From: Bog-756 sp963725275
GTDB lineage: Bacteria > Actinomycetota > Acidimicrobiia > Acidimicrobiales > RAAP-2
Assembly (NCBI GenBank): GCA_963725275.1
Contig: CAVRXS010000004.1
Span: 186,001 to 250,000 of the forward strand
Reading direction: 5' to 3'
Length of the DNA: 64,000 nucleotides
Within the stretch, counting starts at the first letter, position 1, and every line of letters starts with the position of its first letter. Shown piece by piece: positions 53,022 to 61,334 of this stretch. Made by a program: the position numbers and the translations under genes. The notes below the pieces were generated by a model. It had not been told where the DNA came from, made no database searches, and saw only the letters and a program-made list of their open reading frames with translations.

Positions 53022-54119
53022 TCAGTCGGCGGGCCAGACCGGACCCGGGTCGCCGGCGGCGAACTGCTCGACGAGATCGTGGGCGACGTCGTCGTGGTAC
53101 TGCACCGGCGGCGACTTCATGAAGTAGGCGGACGGGCCGATCAGGGGACCGCCGATGCCGCGGTCGAGCGCGAGCTTGGCGCAGCGGACCGCGTCGATGA
53201 TGACGCCGGCAGAGTTCGGGGAGTCCCAGACCTCGAGCTTGAGCTCGAGGTTGAGCGGCACGTCGCCGAAGTTCCGGCCCTCCATGCGGATGTAGGCCCA
53301 CTTGCGGTCGTTCAGCCACGGCACATGGTCCGACGGGCCGATGTGGACGTCCTCGTCGGGCAGGGCGCCGTGCTCGATCTGACTGGTGACGGCCTGCGTC
53401 TTGGAGGTCTTCTTCGACTCGAGGCGGCTCCGCTCGAGCATGTTCTTGAAGTCCATGTTCCCGCCGACGTTGAGCTGGTAGGTGTGGTCGAGGGCGAGGC
53501 CGCGGTCCTCGAAGAGCCGGGTCAGGATGCGGTGGACGATGGTGGACCCGACCTGGCTCTTGATGTCGTCGCCCACGATGGGGAGGCCGGCCTCGCGGAA
53601 CCGCCGGGCCCAGTCGGGGTCCGACGCGATGAAGACCGGGATGGCGTTGACGAACGCGACCCCGGCCTGCGAGGCACGCGTCGGCGTAGAAGCGCTGGGC
53701 CTGCTCGGATCCGACCGGCAGATAGCTGACCAGGACGTCTGCACCGGAGTCCCGCAGAGCTGCGACCACGTCGACCGGATCGGCAGGCGACTCCTCGACG
53801 ATCTCCCGGTAGTAGGTACCGAACCCGTCGAGGGTCGGACCCCGCTGCACGGTCACGCCGAGATGGCCGACCCCGGCGAAGCGGATGGTGTTGTTCTGGC
53901 CCGAGAAGATGGCCTTGCCCAGGTCGGTCCCGACCTTGGTGCGTCGACGTCGAAGGCGGCCACGAACTCGAGATCGCTCACGTGGTAGCCGCCGAGCACG
54001 ACGTGCATGAGGCCCGGAACGGTCTCGCCCGGGTCCGCGCCGCGGTAGTACTCCACACCCTGGATGAGGGAGCTCGCGCAGTTGCCCACGCCGGCGATTG
54101 CCACTCGGATCTTGTTCAT
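53022..54119 (-). CDS. ino1: inositol-3-phosphate synthase (two compensating frameshifts)
   Basis: About 365 residues after correction, the usual length for actinobacterial Ino1. The N-terminal NAD motif VAIAGVGNCASSLIQGV (8-24) and FVAAFDVDA are in one frame; KVGTDLGKAIFSGQNNTIRF to SYLPVGSEQAQRFYADACL in a second; AGVAFVNAIPVFIASDP, VGGNMDFKNMLERSRLESKK and LKLEVWDSPNSAGV in a third. A base is missing near 53940 and one is extra near 53670. The enzyme makes inositol phosphate for phosphatidylinositol and mycothiol. It overlaps the upstream padR gene (ATGA), the same pair as Rv0046c-Rv0047c in M. tuberculosis. Confidence 0.88.
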
Positions 54120-54811
54120 GAATCGGTTCCCTTCGTTGCTCTGGCGGTGCCCCGTGGGGCCTGTTTCTGGCGCTCGGCCTCGATGAGCCGGTCGAGCCAG
54201 TCGATGTCGTGCTCTGTCGCTTCGGTGCTGTGCTCGACGAGCGAGCGGATGTAGATGTCGAGGCCGTCGCCGGCGGCACGCGGGTCCGGTCGTGGGCCAG
54301 GCGACGGGTCAGTTGGACCCGACGGTGCTCGAGCAGGGCCAGGCGGGCCGGACGGGGCCAGATGGCGGGCGAAGGCGAGCCGGAGCCCGAAGCTGCGCGC
54401 GTCATCGGTGCCGGCCGGCTCCTCTGCGTCGAGGAGGCGTCCGAAGAGGGCGCGCCCCTCGTCGGTGATCCGGTAGACCTTGCGCGACCGCTTGGTGGTC
54501 CGGGGCGTCCCGGCCCGGCGGGCGCGCAGCCCGGCCCGCTCGCCGCCGAGCGAACCGGTGAAGGGGATGGACGCCAGGGTCGGCGTCCCGGGAGATTCGG
54601 CGACCGCCACCGCCCCGGCCTGCTCGAGCCGGGACAGGCACGGGTAGAGCGAGCCGAACGAGATGTTGGCGAACAGGCCGAGCTCGTCGCGGAGTCGCCG
54701 GCGGATCTCGTAGCCGTGCATCTCCTGCTCGTGGAGCAGGCCCAGGATGGCCAGATCGAGCACGTCAGCGGCGGCTGACTGCCGCGATGGGCCCGGGTTC
54801 ACCGATTGCAT
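54116..54811 (-). CDS. PadR-family transcriptional regulator (short out-of-frame segment)
   Basis: A 231-residue regulator: winged helix LAILGLLHEQEMHGYEIRRRL to FGSLYPCLSRLEQAGAVAV, wing KRSRKVYRITDEGRALF, and a C-terminal helical dimer domain ending DGLDIYIRSLVEHSTEATEHDIDWL. Between about residues 152 and 178 the given frame reads Pro/Gly/Ala rubbish, while another frame reads ARLALLEHRRVQLTRRLAHD, the expected helix, so a +1 near 54355 and a -1 near 54283 cancel out. It overlaps ino1, which it probably controls, and two GATATATC repeats lie just upstream of its start. Confidence 0.87.
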   Translation of the reverse strand: MQSVNPGPSRQSAAADVLDLAILGLLHEQEMHGYEIRRRLRDELGLFANISFGSLYPCLSRLEQAGAVAVAESPGTPTLASIPFTGSLGGERAGLRARRAGTPRTTKRSRKVYRITDEGRALFGRLLDAEEPAGTDDARSFGLRLAFARHLAPSGPPGPARAPSGPTDPSPGPRPDPRAAGDGLDIYIRSLVEHSTEATEHDIDWLDRLIEAERQKQAPRGTARATKGTDS

Positions 54812-54818
54812 GTCTCAG

Positions 54819-54843
54819 ACGATATATCAATCCGATATATCAA
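54819..54843. promoter_or_regulatory. repeated GATATATC operator in front of padR-ino1
   Basis: CGATATATCAAT occurs twice in direct orientation (54819-54830 and 54832-54843, 13-bp period), each with the palindrome GATATATC at its core. It starts eight bases upstream of the padR start codon and faces the DUF5318 gene on the other side. Such an AT-only block is unusual here, and spacing of about one helical turn suits a PadR dimer pair repressing its own operon. Confidence 0.7.
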
Positions 54844-54928
54844 TGCAACGCAATGGCCCTGCAGACCCCCCGGCCTCCGATCCGTTCGGACCGTGCCTTT
54901 TGTACAGCCCGGGGAGTACCCTGGCGCG

Positions 54929-55372
54929 GTGAGCTTCCGCCCCGGAGCGCTCGACGGCGTCCAGGCCTCCCCCACCGGGGGTCAGGTCGAGTATCTGCTC
55001 GCCCGTAATGCGGTCGTACGCGAGTTCCATCGGGGGCGTCTCTCCCGCCTCGATGTCTGCGATGCCCACCCCGAGCTCATGCGGGCCGCGTCCAACCTCG
55101 GCCGTCAGACCGGCGAAGGGTGTCCGATCTGCGAGGAGGCCGACCTGGTCGACGTGACCTTCGTCTTCGGGTCCCGGCTCCCCTCGGGTGGGCGGTGCGT
55201 GACCTCGCAGGCCGAGCTCACCCGGTACTGGCGGCGCAAGGAGCCGGTGGTCTGCTACGTGGTCGAGGTCTGCTGCGGCTGCCGGTGGAACCATCTGGTC
55301 CGCATGTACCCGGCAGGTGACGGGGTGGCTGCTGTGGCCGGCACGGCGCGCCGCGACCGGCCCGCTCGCTGA
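54929..55372 (+). CDS. DUF5318 family protein
   Basis: A 147-residue protein of the actinobacterial DUF5318 family (Rv0049 in M. tuberculosis, also next to the PadR-ino1 pair). It has EGCPICEEADLVDVTFVFGSRLPSGGRCVTS in the middle and VVCYVVEVCCGCRWNHLVR near the end; the two CxxC-like pairs look like a zinc ribbon. Function unknown. GTG 54929 begins the conserved part; the upstream open frame crosses the padR operator. Confidence 0.8.
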   Translation: MSFRPGALDGVQASPTGGQVEYLLARNAVVREFHRGRLSRLDVCDAHPELMRAASNLGRQTGEGCPICEEADLVDVTFVFGSRLPSGGRCVTSQAELTRYWRRKEPVVCYVVEVCCGCRWNHLVRMYPAGDGVAAVAGTARRDRPAR

Positions 55373-55557
55373 ACCCGGCCCGCCGTCCGGCGGGCTGTCT
55401 CTCGCCCCTGCCCCCCGTCTCGCCCGCCCGCCGACCCCTGTCGGACACGACCCTGCCGCAGTACGCTGGTACCCGGAGCATCTGGGCTCCGCGGGGCACG
55501 GCCCCGCACACGCCGCCGGCAGCCTCCGGGCGCTGGACGGTAGACCTGGAGGAACAC

Positions 55558-56373
55558 ATGCCCGAGACCCGCCCCGCGCCGGTCACCGTGCCCGCTGTCC
55601 GCGCCGCCAAACGACGTGACGGACACGCACCGCTGGTGATGGTGACCGCGTACGACACCCCCGGAGCGCGGATCGCCGACGCCGCCGGGGTGGACCTGAT
55701 CCTGGTGGGCGACTCGGTTGCCAACACCGTCCTCGGCTACCCGGACACCCTCCAGGTCACCGTGGCCGACATGGCCCACCACGTGGCCGCGGTGGCCCGG
55801 GCCCATCCGACCCCCCTGGTGGTCGGGGACCTGCCGTGGATGAGCTACCACCTCGACCCGGTCGACACCGTCCGCAGCGCGGCCACGCTCATCCGGGCCG
55901 GGGCCCGATGCGTGAAGCTCGAGGGCGGCGCGGTCCGGGCGCCGATGGTGCGCGCACTGGTGGACGCCGAGATCCCGGTGATGGGCCACGTCGGGCTCAC
56001 ACCGCAGTCGCTGCACACGATGGGCGGGTACCGGGTCCAGGGCCGGGACGACGAAGCGGCGCGGGCGCTCGTCGAGAGCGCCGAGCAGCTGGTCGCCGCC
56101 GGATGCTTCGCACTGGTGGTCGAAGGAGTCCCCGAGAAGGTGGGGGCGGCACTCACCGACGCCGTCGAGGTGCCCACCATCGGGATCGGGGCCGGCCCGC
56201 ACTGCGACGGCCAGGTGCTGGTCTTCCACGACCTGCTCGGGATCACCCCCACCACGCCGAAGTTCGTGCGGCGCTACGCCGAGCTCGGCAGGGCGGCCAC
56301 AGAAGCGGTGTCCGCCTTCGCCGCCGACGTCCGGTCGGGGGCGTTCCCGGCCGACGCGGAGAGCTACCACTGA
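55558..56373 (+). CDS. panB: 3-methyl-2-oxobutanoate hydroxymethyltransferase
   Basis: A 271-residue TIM-barrel enzyme, the first step of pantothenate (CoA) synthesis: it adds a hydroxymethyl group from methylene-tetrahydrofolate to ketoisovalerate. Motifs: VMVTAYDTPGARIADAAGVDLILVGDSVANTVLGY at 27-61 (Mg-binding Asp), MGHVGLTPQSLHTMGGYRVQGR near 142, and IGIGAGPHCDGQVLV near 205. ATG 55558 follows GGAGGAA. No other pan gene is adjacent. Confidence 0.96.
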   Translation: MPETRPAPVTVPAVRAAKRRDGHAPLVMVTAYDTPGARIADAAGVDLILVGDSVANTVLGYPDTLQVTVADMAHHVAAVARAHPTPLVVGDLPWMSYHLDPVDTVRSAATLIRAGARCVKLEGGAVRAPMVRALVDAEIPVMGHVGLTPQSLHTMGGYRVQGRDDEAARALVESAEQLVAAGCFALVVEGVPEKVGAALTDAVEVPTIGIGAGPHCDGQVLVFHDLLGITPTTPKFVRRYAELGRAATEAVSAFAADVRSGAFPADAESYH

Positions 56374-56492
56374 GCAGCGGCTAGAGTTTCACGGTCGCAA
56401 CGGCCACCGATGGTGGCCCATCCAGTTCCGACCTGCCCCACGCCGTGGGGCCCGGGCGCCCGGCGCCCGGTCCAGAGGGAGGTGAGCCGCAC

Positions 56493-56831
56493 GTGCGGCC
56501 CTACGAGACCATGGTCATCTTCGATACCGCCGCGGACGAGTCGGCGGTCAACGGGGTGCTCGATCGGGCGCTTGCCGCGCTCAAGGCGAAAGGGGGCAAC
56601 CCCGGCCGCGTGGAGCGATGGGGGCGCCGGACCTTCGCCTACGAGCTCCAGCACAAGCGCGAGGGCTACTACGTGGTCATCGAGCTGACCGCCGAGCCGC
56701 CTGCGGTCGCGGACATGGAGCGCGTCCTGGTGCTCGCCGACGAGGTGCTCCGTCACAAGGTCATCCGGCTGCCGGACAAGGTGGCGGGCCGTCGGGCCGC
56801 CGCAGCGGCTGCCGCCACAGGGGAGGGCTGA
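56493..56831 (+). CDS. rpsF: 30S ribosomal protein S6
   Basis: A 112-residue bS6, starting VRPYETMVIFDTAADES, with RVERWGRRTFAYELQHKREGYYVVIELTAEP in the middle and HKVIRLPDK near the end. It binds 16S rRNA with S18. GTG 56493 follows GGAGGTGA. It begins the rpsF-ssb-rpsR-rplI unit; ssb starts five bases after its stop. Confidence 0.96.
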   Translation: MRPYETMVIFDTAADESAVNGVLDRALAALKAKGGNPGRVERWGRRTFAYELQHKREGYYVVIELTAEPPAVADMERVLVLADEVLRHKVIRLPDKVAGRRAAAAAAATGEG

Positions 56832-56836
56832 ACCAC

Positions 56837-57310
56837 ATGGCGAACGGAAATGCAGTGACCCTGGTGGGCAACATCACCCGCGACCCCGAGCTCCGCTTCA
56901 CCAACACCGGCCAGGCGACGGCCAGCTTCGGGCTGGCGGTCAACCGCCGGTGGCAGAACCGCCAGACCCAGGAGTGGGAGGAGGCGACCTCCTTCTTCGA
57001 CGTGGTCTGCTGGCGTGAGATGGCCGAGAACACCGCGGAAAGCCTGAGCCACGGTTCGCGGGTCATCGTGACGGGCCGGCTCGAGCAGCGCAGCTGGGAG
57101 ACACCGGATGGCGACAAGCGGTCCAAGGTCGAGGTGGTCGCGGACGAGATCGGACCCAGCATCCGATGGGCGACCGCCCAGGTGACAAAGAACGAGCGGC
57201 GCGGTCCCGGGGACGGTCCGTCGGGCGGTGGCGCCCGGGGCGTGCAGTCCGGCGGTGGCGGCGCGGCGCCCCCGGCCCAGGGGTACGGATACGGCGAGGA
57301 GCCCTTCTAG
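56837..57310 (+). CDS. ssb: single-stranded DNA-binding protein
   Basis: A 157-residue SSB: OB fold 1-112 (NAVTLVGNITRDPELRFTNTGQA, SFFDVVCWREMAENTAESL, GRLEQRSWETPDGDKRSKVEVVADEIG), a Gly-rich linker and the acidic tip ending EEPF, which docks repair and replication proteins. It coats single-stranded DNA at forks. Its place between rpsF and rpsR is conserved across bacteria. Confidence 0.96.
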   Translation: MANGNAVTLVGNITRDPELRFTNTGQATASFGLAVNRRWQNRQTQEWEEATSFFDVVCWREMAENTAESLSHGSRVIVTGRLEQRSWETPDGDKRSKVEVVADEIGPSIRWATAQVTKNERRGPGDGPSGGGARGVQSGGGGAAPPAQGYGYGEEPF

Positions 57311-57312
57311 TC

Positions 57313-57831
57313 ATGGCACGGAACAACGATCGTGGAGGCACGACCAGGCGGTCCCCCAAGGACGCGGGTCGGCGCATCAAGAAGAAGCCCTGCGCGCTGT
57401 GCAAGGACAGGATCGAGTGGGTCGACTACAAGGACGTCGCCCTGCTCCGCAAGTACATGAGTGACCGCGGCAAGATCCGGGCCCGGCGCGTCTCGGGCAA
57501 CTGCACCCAGCACCAGCGGGACGTGGCCATCGCCATCAAGACCGCCCGCGAGCTGGTCCTGTTGCCCTACACCCAACGGACCACGACCGAACGTCCCGGT
57601 GGTCGGGGCGGCCGCGGCGGCCGTGAGGGCGGCTACGGCGGGCGGCGTGGACGTGACGAGGAGCGCTCGCTGTCAGCGGACGCCACCTCGACTGCCGTCC
57701 CCGAGGGGACGCCCCTTCCGAGCGCTCCTGCCGAGGCACCCGAGGAGGTCGTCGAGGTCGTCGAGATCGCGGTCGGCGAGAACGGTGACACGCTGGTCGT
57801 CGAGGACGTGACCGACGCGGGTGAGAGCTGA
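57313..57831 (+). CDS. rpsR: 30S ribosomal protein S18 with a long C-terminal tail
   Basis: Residues 1-88 are an ordinary bS18 (KKPCALCKDRIEWVDYKDVALLRKYMSDRGKIRARRVSGNCTQHQRDVAIAIKTARELVLLPY), with Cys27, Cys30, Cys64 and His67 as a zinc site. Residues 91-172 are an extension: first Gly/Arg repeats (GGRGGRGGREGGYGGRRGR), then an acidic Glu/Val-rich stretch ending VVEDVTDAGES. Most S18 proteins stop near residue 80-90. The frame continues open into rplI, whose ATG overlaps the stop (TGATG), so the tail is probably real and not a run-on. Confidence 0.93.
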   Translation: MARNNDRGGTTRRSPKDAGRRIKKKPCALCKDRIEWVDYKDVALLRKYMSDRGKIRARRVSGNCTQHQRDVAIAIKTARELVLLPYTQRTTTERPGGRGGRGGREGGYGGRRGRDEERSLSADATSTAVPEGTPLPSAPAEAPEEVVEVVEIAVGENGDTLVVEDVTDAGES

Positions 57832-58277
57832 TGAAGGTGCTCCTCCGCAGTGACGTCGACGGGGTCGGCAAACGCGGTGACGTGATCGACGTGTCCGGCG
57901 GGTTCGCCCGCAACCACCTGCTCCCGGCCGGAAAGGCCATCGTTGCGCCGGCCGGGGTCGAACAGCAGGCAGCGGCAATGCGGCGCTCGCGGGATCTCCG
58001 CGACGCCCGCGACCGCGAGTCGTCCGAGACCGTGGCCCGCGCCCTGGTCGGGACCGCCATCACCATTCCGGCGCGGGCCTCCGGCGACCGACTGTTCGGC
58101 TCGGTGGCAGCGGCCGACATCGTTCGGCACGTCGAGCAGCAGACCGGTGCGGTCGTCGACCGGCATGACCTGGTCCTCGAGGAGCCGATCAAGACGATCG
58201 GTGAGCACAGCATCCGGGTCGAGCTGGTCGGCGGTGTGGTCTTCGAGCTCACCGTCGAGGTGACTCCCGAAGGCTGA
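57831..58277 (+). CDS. rplI: 50S ribosomal protein L9
   Basis: A 148-residue bL9 with the N-terminal RNA-binding domain MKVLLRSDVDGVGKRGDVIDVSGGFARNHLLP, a linking helix and a C-terminal domain (LFGSVAAADIVRHV, EEPIKTIGEHSIRVEL). Normal length. It is the last gene of the S6-SSB-S18-L9 unit, and a hairpin follows 20 bp later. Confidence 0.96.
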   Translation: MKVLLRSDVDGVGKRGDVIDVSGGFARNHLLPAGKAIVAPAGVEQQAAAMRRSRDLRDARDRESSETVARALVGTAITIPARASGDRLFGSVAAADIVRHVEQQTGAVVDRHDLVLEEPIKTIGEHSIRVELVGGVVFELTVEVTPEG

Positions 58278-58296
58278 GCCCCCGCCGCGGGACACC

Positions 58297-58316
58297 CCTG
58301 GCTGTTCCCTGCCAGG
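58297..58316 (+). terminator. hairpin after rplI
   Basis: CCTGGC (58297-58302) pairs with GCCAGG (58311-58316) around an eight-base loop, 20 bp beyond the rplI stop. There is no U-run, so termination would be weak or factor-dependent. Confidence 0.4.
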
Positions 58317-58403
58317 TGCGCACAGTCCACTGCCCTGGTACACCCGGCTGGGATGATGGCCCTATGTGCACCACCGTCCGCAGACCGGCTCGGGTTGTCC
58401 ACG

Positions 58404-58487
58404 TCGCGTCCACACCGCAGGACGGTCATCTCCACAGGAATCACCTCGCGTCCACACCGCAGGACGCTCATTTCCTCAGGAAGAGGG
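58404..58487 (+). repeat. two 42-bp tandem units upstream of dnaB
   Basis: TCGCGTCCACACCGCAGGAC occurs at 58404 and again at 58446; the similarity continues for 37 bases with three differences (34/37). The block lies 42-125 bp before the dnaB ATG. A TTGTCCACG sequence (58395-58403), one mismatch from a DnaA box, directly precedes the first unit, and TCCACA elements recur in it. It may be a regulatory region of dnaB. Confidence 0.65.
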
Positions 58488-58528
58488 CCTATCCCTCCAC
58501 AGACCCGATCGGGGAGTGTTGAGGCACC

Positions 58529-59918
58529 ATGGTCAACGCCGTCGATGACACGCGACCCCGCCAGCTCCTCGCTCCCCGCGGAGGTGCCGGGTCGCCGGCG
58601 GGCCGGGTCCCACCCCACAACATCGAGGCGGAGGAGTCGGTACTCGGCGCGATGCTGCTCTCGCGTGACGCGATCGCCGCTGCGATGGAGATCTGCGGAC
58701 CCGAGGACTTCTACAAGACGTCCCACGGCTACATCTTCGAGGCGGTCACCTCGCTGTTCAGCCGGGGAGAGCCAGCCGACTGGGTGACGGTCACCGAGGA
58801 GCTCAGGCGTCGCGAGCTGCTCGAAGCGATCGGCGACCCGTCGGTCTTCGTCTCGCTGCAGGCCAACACGCCGTCGATCGGCAACGCCGAGTACTACGCG
58901 AGGATCGTCGAGGAGCTGGCCCTGCTCCGCCGTCTGGTCGCGGTGGCGGGCGAGATCACCGAACTGGGCTACAGCGTGCCCGAGGACGTGGGTGGCGTGC
59001 TCGATCGCGCGGAGAGCCTCGTGTTCGGTGTGGCCCAACGCAGGGTGGTGGACACGATGACCCCGCTGCGCGATCTGCTGGGCCAGAGCCTCGACCATCT
59101 CGAGCAGCTCTTCAGCCGCGGCGAGTCGGTCACCGGTCTTGCCGACCGGGTACACCGACCTCGACGAGCAGTTGGCCGGGCTCCAGCCGTCCAACCTCAT
59201 CGTGGTCGGGGCGCGCCCGGCGATGGGCAAGACGAGCTTCGCCCTTGGCATGGTGGCCCACGCCGGGGTCAAGATGGGCCAGCCGGTCCTCCTCTTCTCG
59301 CTCGAGATGAGCCACCTCGAGCTCACCCAGCGCCTGCTCTGCTCCGAGGCCCGGGTCGACGCCAACCGGATGCGGACCGGAAAGCTGCGCGAGGCGGACT
59401 GGCCCAAGATCGGGAATGCGATCAGCCGGATGAGCGAGGCGCCGATCTTCATCGACGACAACCCCAACCTCACGGTGATGGACATCCGCGCCCGCGCCCG
59501 GCGGCTCAAGAGCCGCGAGGGACTCGGCCTGGTGGTCGTCGACTACCTCCAGCTGATGACCGGTCGACACGGCGCGGAGAACCGGCAGGTCGAGGTCTCC
59601 GAGATCAGCCGCGGCCTCAAGATCCTGGCCCGCGAGCTCGAGGTGCCGGTCGTGGCGCTCTCCCAGCTCTCGCGTGGCCTCGAGATGCGCCAGGACAAGC
59701 GGCCGATGCTCGCCGACCTGCGCGAGTCCGGCTCGATCGAGCAGGACGCGGACGTTGTGCTCTTCCTCTACCGGGACGAGCTCTACAACCCGGATTCGAC
59801 CGACAGCCAGGGGACGGCCGAGGTCATCGTGGCCAAGCACCGCAACGGCCCGACCGGCGTGACCCGGTTGGCCTTCATCGGCCATCACGCCCGGTTCGAC
59901 AACATGGCCCGGGTGTAG
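58529..59918 (+). CDS. dnaB: replicative DNA helicase DnaB (frameshifted)
   Basis: The hexameric helicase, about 462 residues after correction. N-terminal domain: VPPHNIEAEESVLGAMLLSRDAI near 30, DFYKTSHGYIFEAV near 65. After ESVTGL the frame changes to PTGYTDLDEQLAGLQPSNLIVVGARPAMGKTS, so one base near 59138 is extra. The RecA-like half is complete: Walker A GARPAMGKTS, Walker B LVVVDYLQLMTG, and QDADVVLFLYRD near 415. No intein. It unwinds DNA at the fork. ATG 58529 is supported by GGGGAG upstream. Confidence 0.92.
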
Positions 59919-60003
59919 CCGGCCGGACGCCGTCGGCGGCACTGGCAGCTGCCGCGCATCGATGGCGTCGTCCTTGTCTCCCCGGATCGGTGATGATGGG
60001 GTG

Positions 60004-60492
60004 ATGGACGGCTACGAGCTCCCGATGATCCCGGCGTCGGCCGGTGCACTCCTCCACGACGGTGCGGGGCGCATCCTCATTCTCGAGCCGACCTACAAGT
60101 CGGGGTGGACCATCCCGGGTGGCCAGATCGAGGCGAACGGCGAGTCGCCGTGGGACGGGTGCCGGCGCGAGGTGCACGAGGAGACCGGGCTGACCGTGGC
60201 GACCGGGCGACTGGTGTGCGTTGACTTCCTCCACCGCCGGCGCAGCCGCCCCGGTGGGCTGCGCTTCCTGTTCGACTGCGGGGAGGTGGCCGCAGCCGAC
60301 CGCGAGACGATCGTGCTCCAGGAGGACGAGATCGGCGATCACCGGTGGGTCCTCCCCGACGAGGCCGTCGCCCTGTTGAGCGGTCCGCTCGGGCGGAGGG
60401 TCGGCCGCGCGCTCAGGGCCTCCGGCACCCTCTACCTCGAGGACGGCCACCCGGTGATCGGCGTCACCGGCGGAGGCGGCGGACATGCCTGA
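60004..60492 (+). CDS. NUDIX hydrolase
   Basis: A 162-residue pyrophosphohydrolase. The Nudix box is visible as GGQIEANGESPWDGCRREVHEETGL, with the catalytic REVHEETG core near residue 58. Substrate (an oxidised nucleotide, NDP-sugar, ADP-ribose or similar) is unknown. ATG 60004 gives the normal domain start; an ATG at 59962 adds 14 unlikely residues. It overlaps the methyltransferase gene by eight bases. Confidence 0.88.
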   Translation: MDGYELPMIPASAGALLHDGAGRILILEPTYKSGWTIPGGQIEANGESPWDGCRREVHEETGLTVATGRLVCVDFLHRRRSRPGGLRFLFDCGEVAAADRETIVLQEDEIGDHRWVLPDEAVALLSGPLGRRVGRALRASGTLYLEDGHPVIGVTGGGGGHA

Positions 60493-61288
60493 CACGACCT
60501 ACACCCACGGCCACCACGAGAGCGTGCTCCGCTCGCATCGGTGGCGCACCGCGGCCAACTCGGCCGCCTATCTCCTCCCGTATCTGCGACCCGGCCAGGA
60601 GCTGCTCGACATCGGGTGCGGTCCGGGCACCGTGACCTGCGACCTGGCCGGGTCGGTGTCCCCCGGCCGGGTGGTCGGGATCGACGCGTCGAGTGAGGTG
60701 ATCGACGAGGCCCGCAGGCTCGCCACCGGCGCCGGGCCGTCCTCGGTCGCCTTCGAGGTGGCAGACCTGTTCGCGCTCCCCTTCGCCGACGACTCCTTCG
60801 ACGTGGTCCACGCCCATCAGGTGCTTCAGCACGTCGGCGACCCGGTCGCCGCGCTCGTCGAGATGCGACGGGTCTGCCGTCCGGGGGGCCGCGTGGCGTG
60901 CCGGGACAGCGACTACCCGGCCATGACCTTCACCCCGGGCGATCCCGACCTCGACCGGGCGCTTGCCGCCTACGGCACCCTCACCCGGGTCAACGGGGCG
61001 AACTGGGATGCCGGCCGCCTCCTGCTCGGATGGGCCCGCGCCGCCGGCTTCTCCGAGATCGCGGCATCAGCGTCCGCTTGGTGCTTCGCCACCCCGGAGG
61101 AGCGCGCGTGGTGGGGTGGCCTCTGGGCCGACCGCTTCACCCGGTCCGCCATTGCCGACCAGCTGCTCGCACACGGCATCGTCGGCCGCGACGACCTCGA
61201 GGCGTTCGCCCGCGCCTGGCACCGGTGGGCGGCCGCGCCGGACGCGTGGTGGGCGGTGCTCCACGGCGAGGTGGTGGCGACCGCCTGA
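60485..61288 (+). CDS. class I SAM-dependent methyltransferase
   Basis: A 267-residue enzyme of the UbiE/Methyltransf_11 type: motif I LLDIGCGPGTVTCDLAG near 40-56, acidic loop VGIDASSEVIDEA near 66, motif II-like DSFDVVHAHQVLQHVGDP near 100, CRPGGRVACRDSDYP near 130. Acceptor substrate unknown. ATG 60485 lies inside the end of the NUDIX gene, so the two are expressed together. Confidence 0.88.
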   Translation: MPDTTYTHGHHESVLRSHRWRTAANSAAYLLPYLRPGQELLDIGCGPGTVTCDLAGSVSPGRVVGIDASSEVIDEARRLATGAGPSSVAFEVADLFALPFADDSFDVVHAHQVLQHVGDPVAALVEMRRVCRPGGRVACRDSDYPAMTFTPGDPDLDRALAAYGTLTRVNGANWDAGRLLLGWARAAGFSEIAASASAWCFATPEERAWWGGLWADRFTRSAIADQLLAHGIVGRDDLEAFARAWHRWAAAPDAWWAVLHGEVVATA

Positions 61289-61334
61289 ACCGGACCGCTC
61301 CGGGCTCTGCGCTGGGGCTGCCGCACAGCGCGGG

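Noticed and set aside
58404..58487. CRISPR-like repeat pair upstream of dnaB
   Set aside because: Only two directly adjoining units, no spacers, no cas genes anywhere in the window.
58529..59918. Split dnaB as an intein or programmed frameshift
   Set aside because: Only one base is involved, no intein sequence is present, no slippery heptamer is visible and many other genes in the window show the same kind of break.
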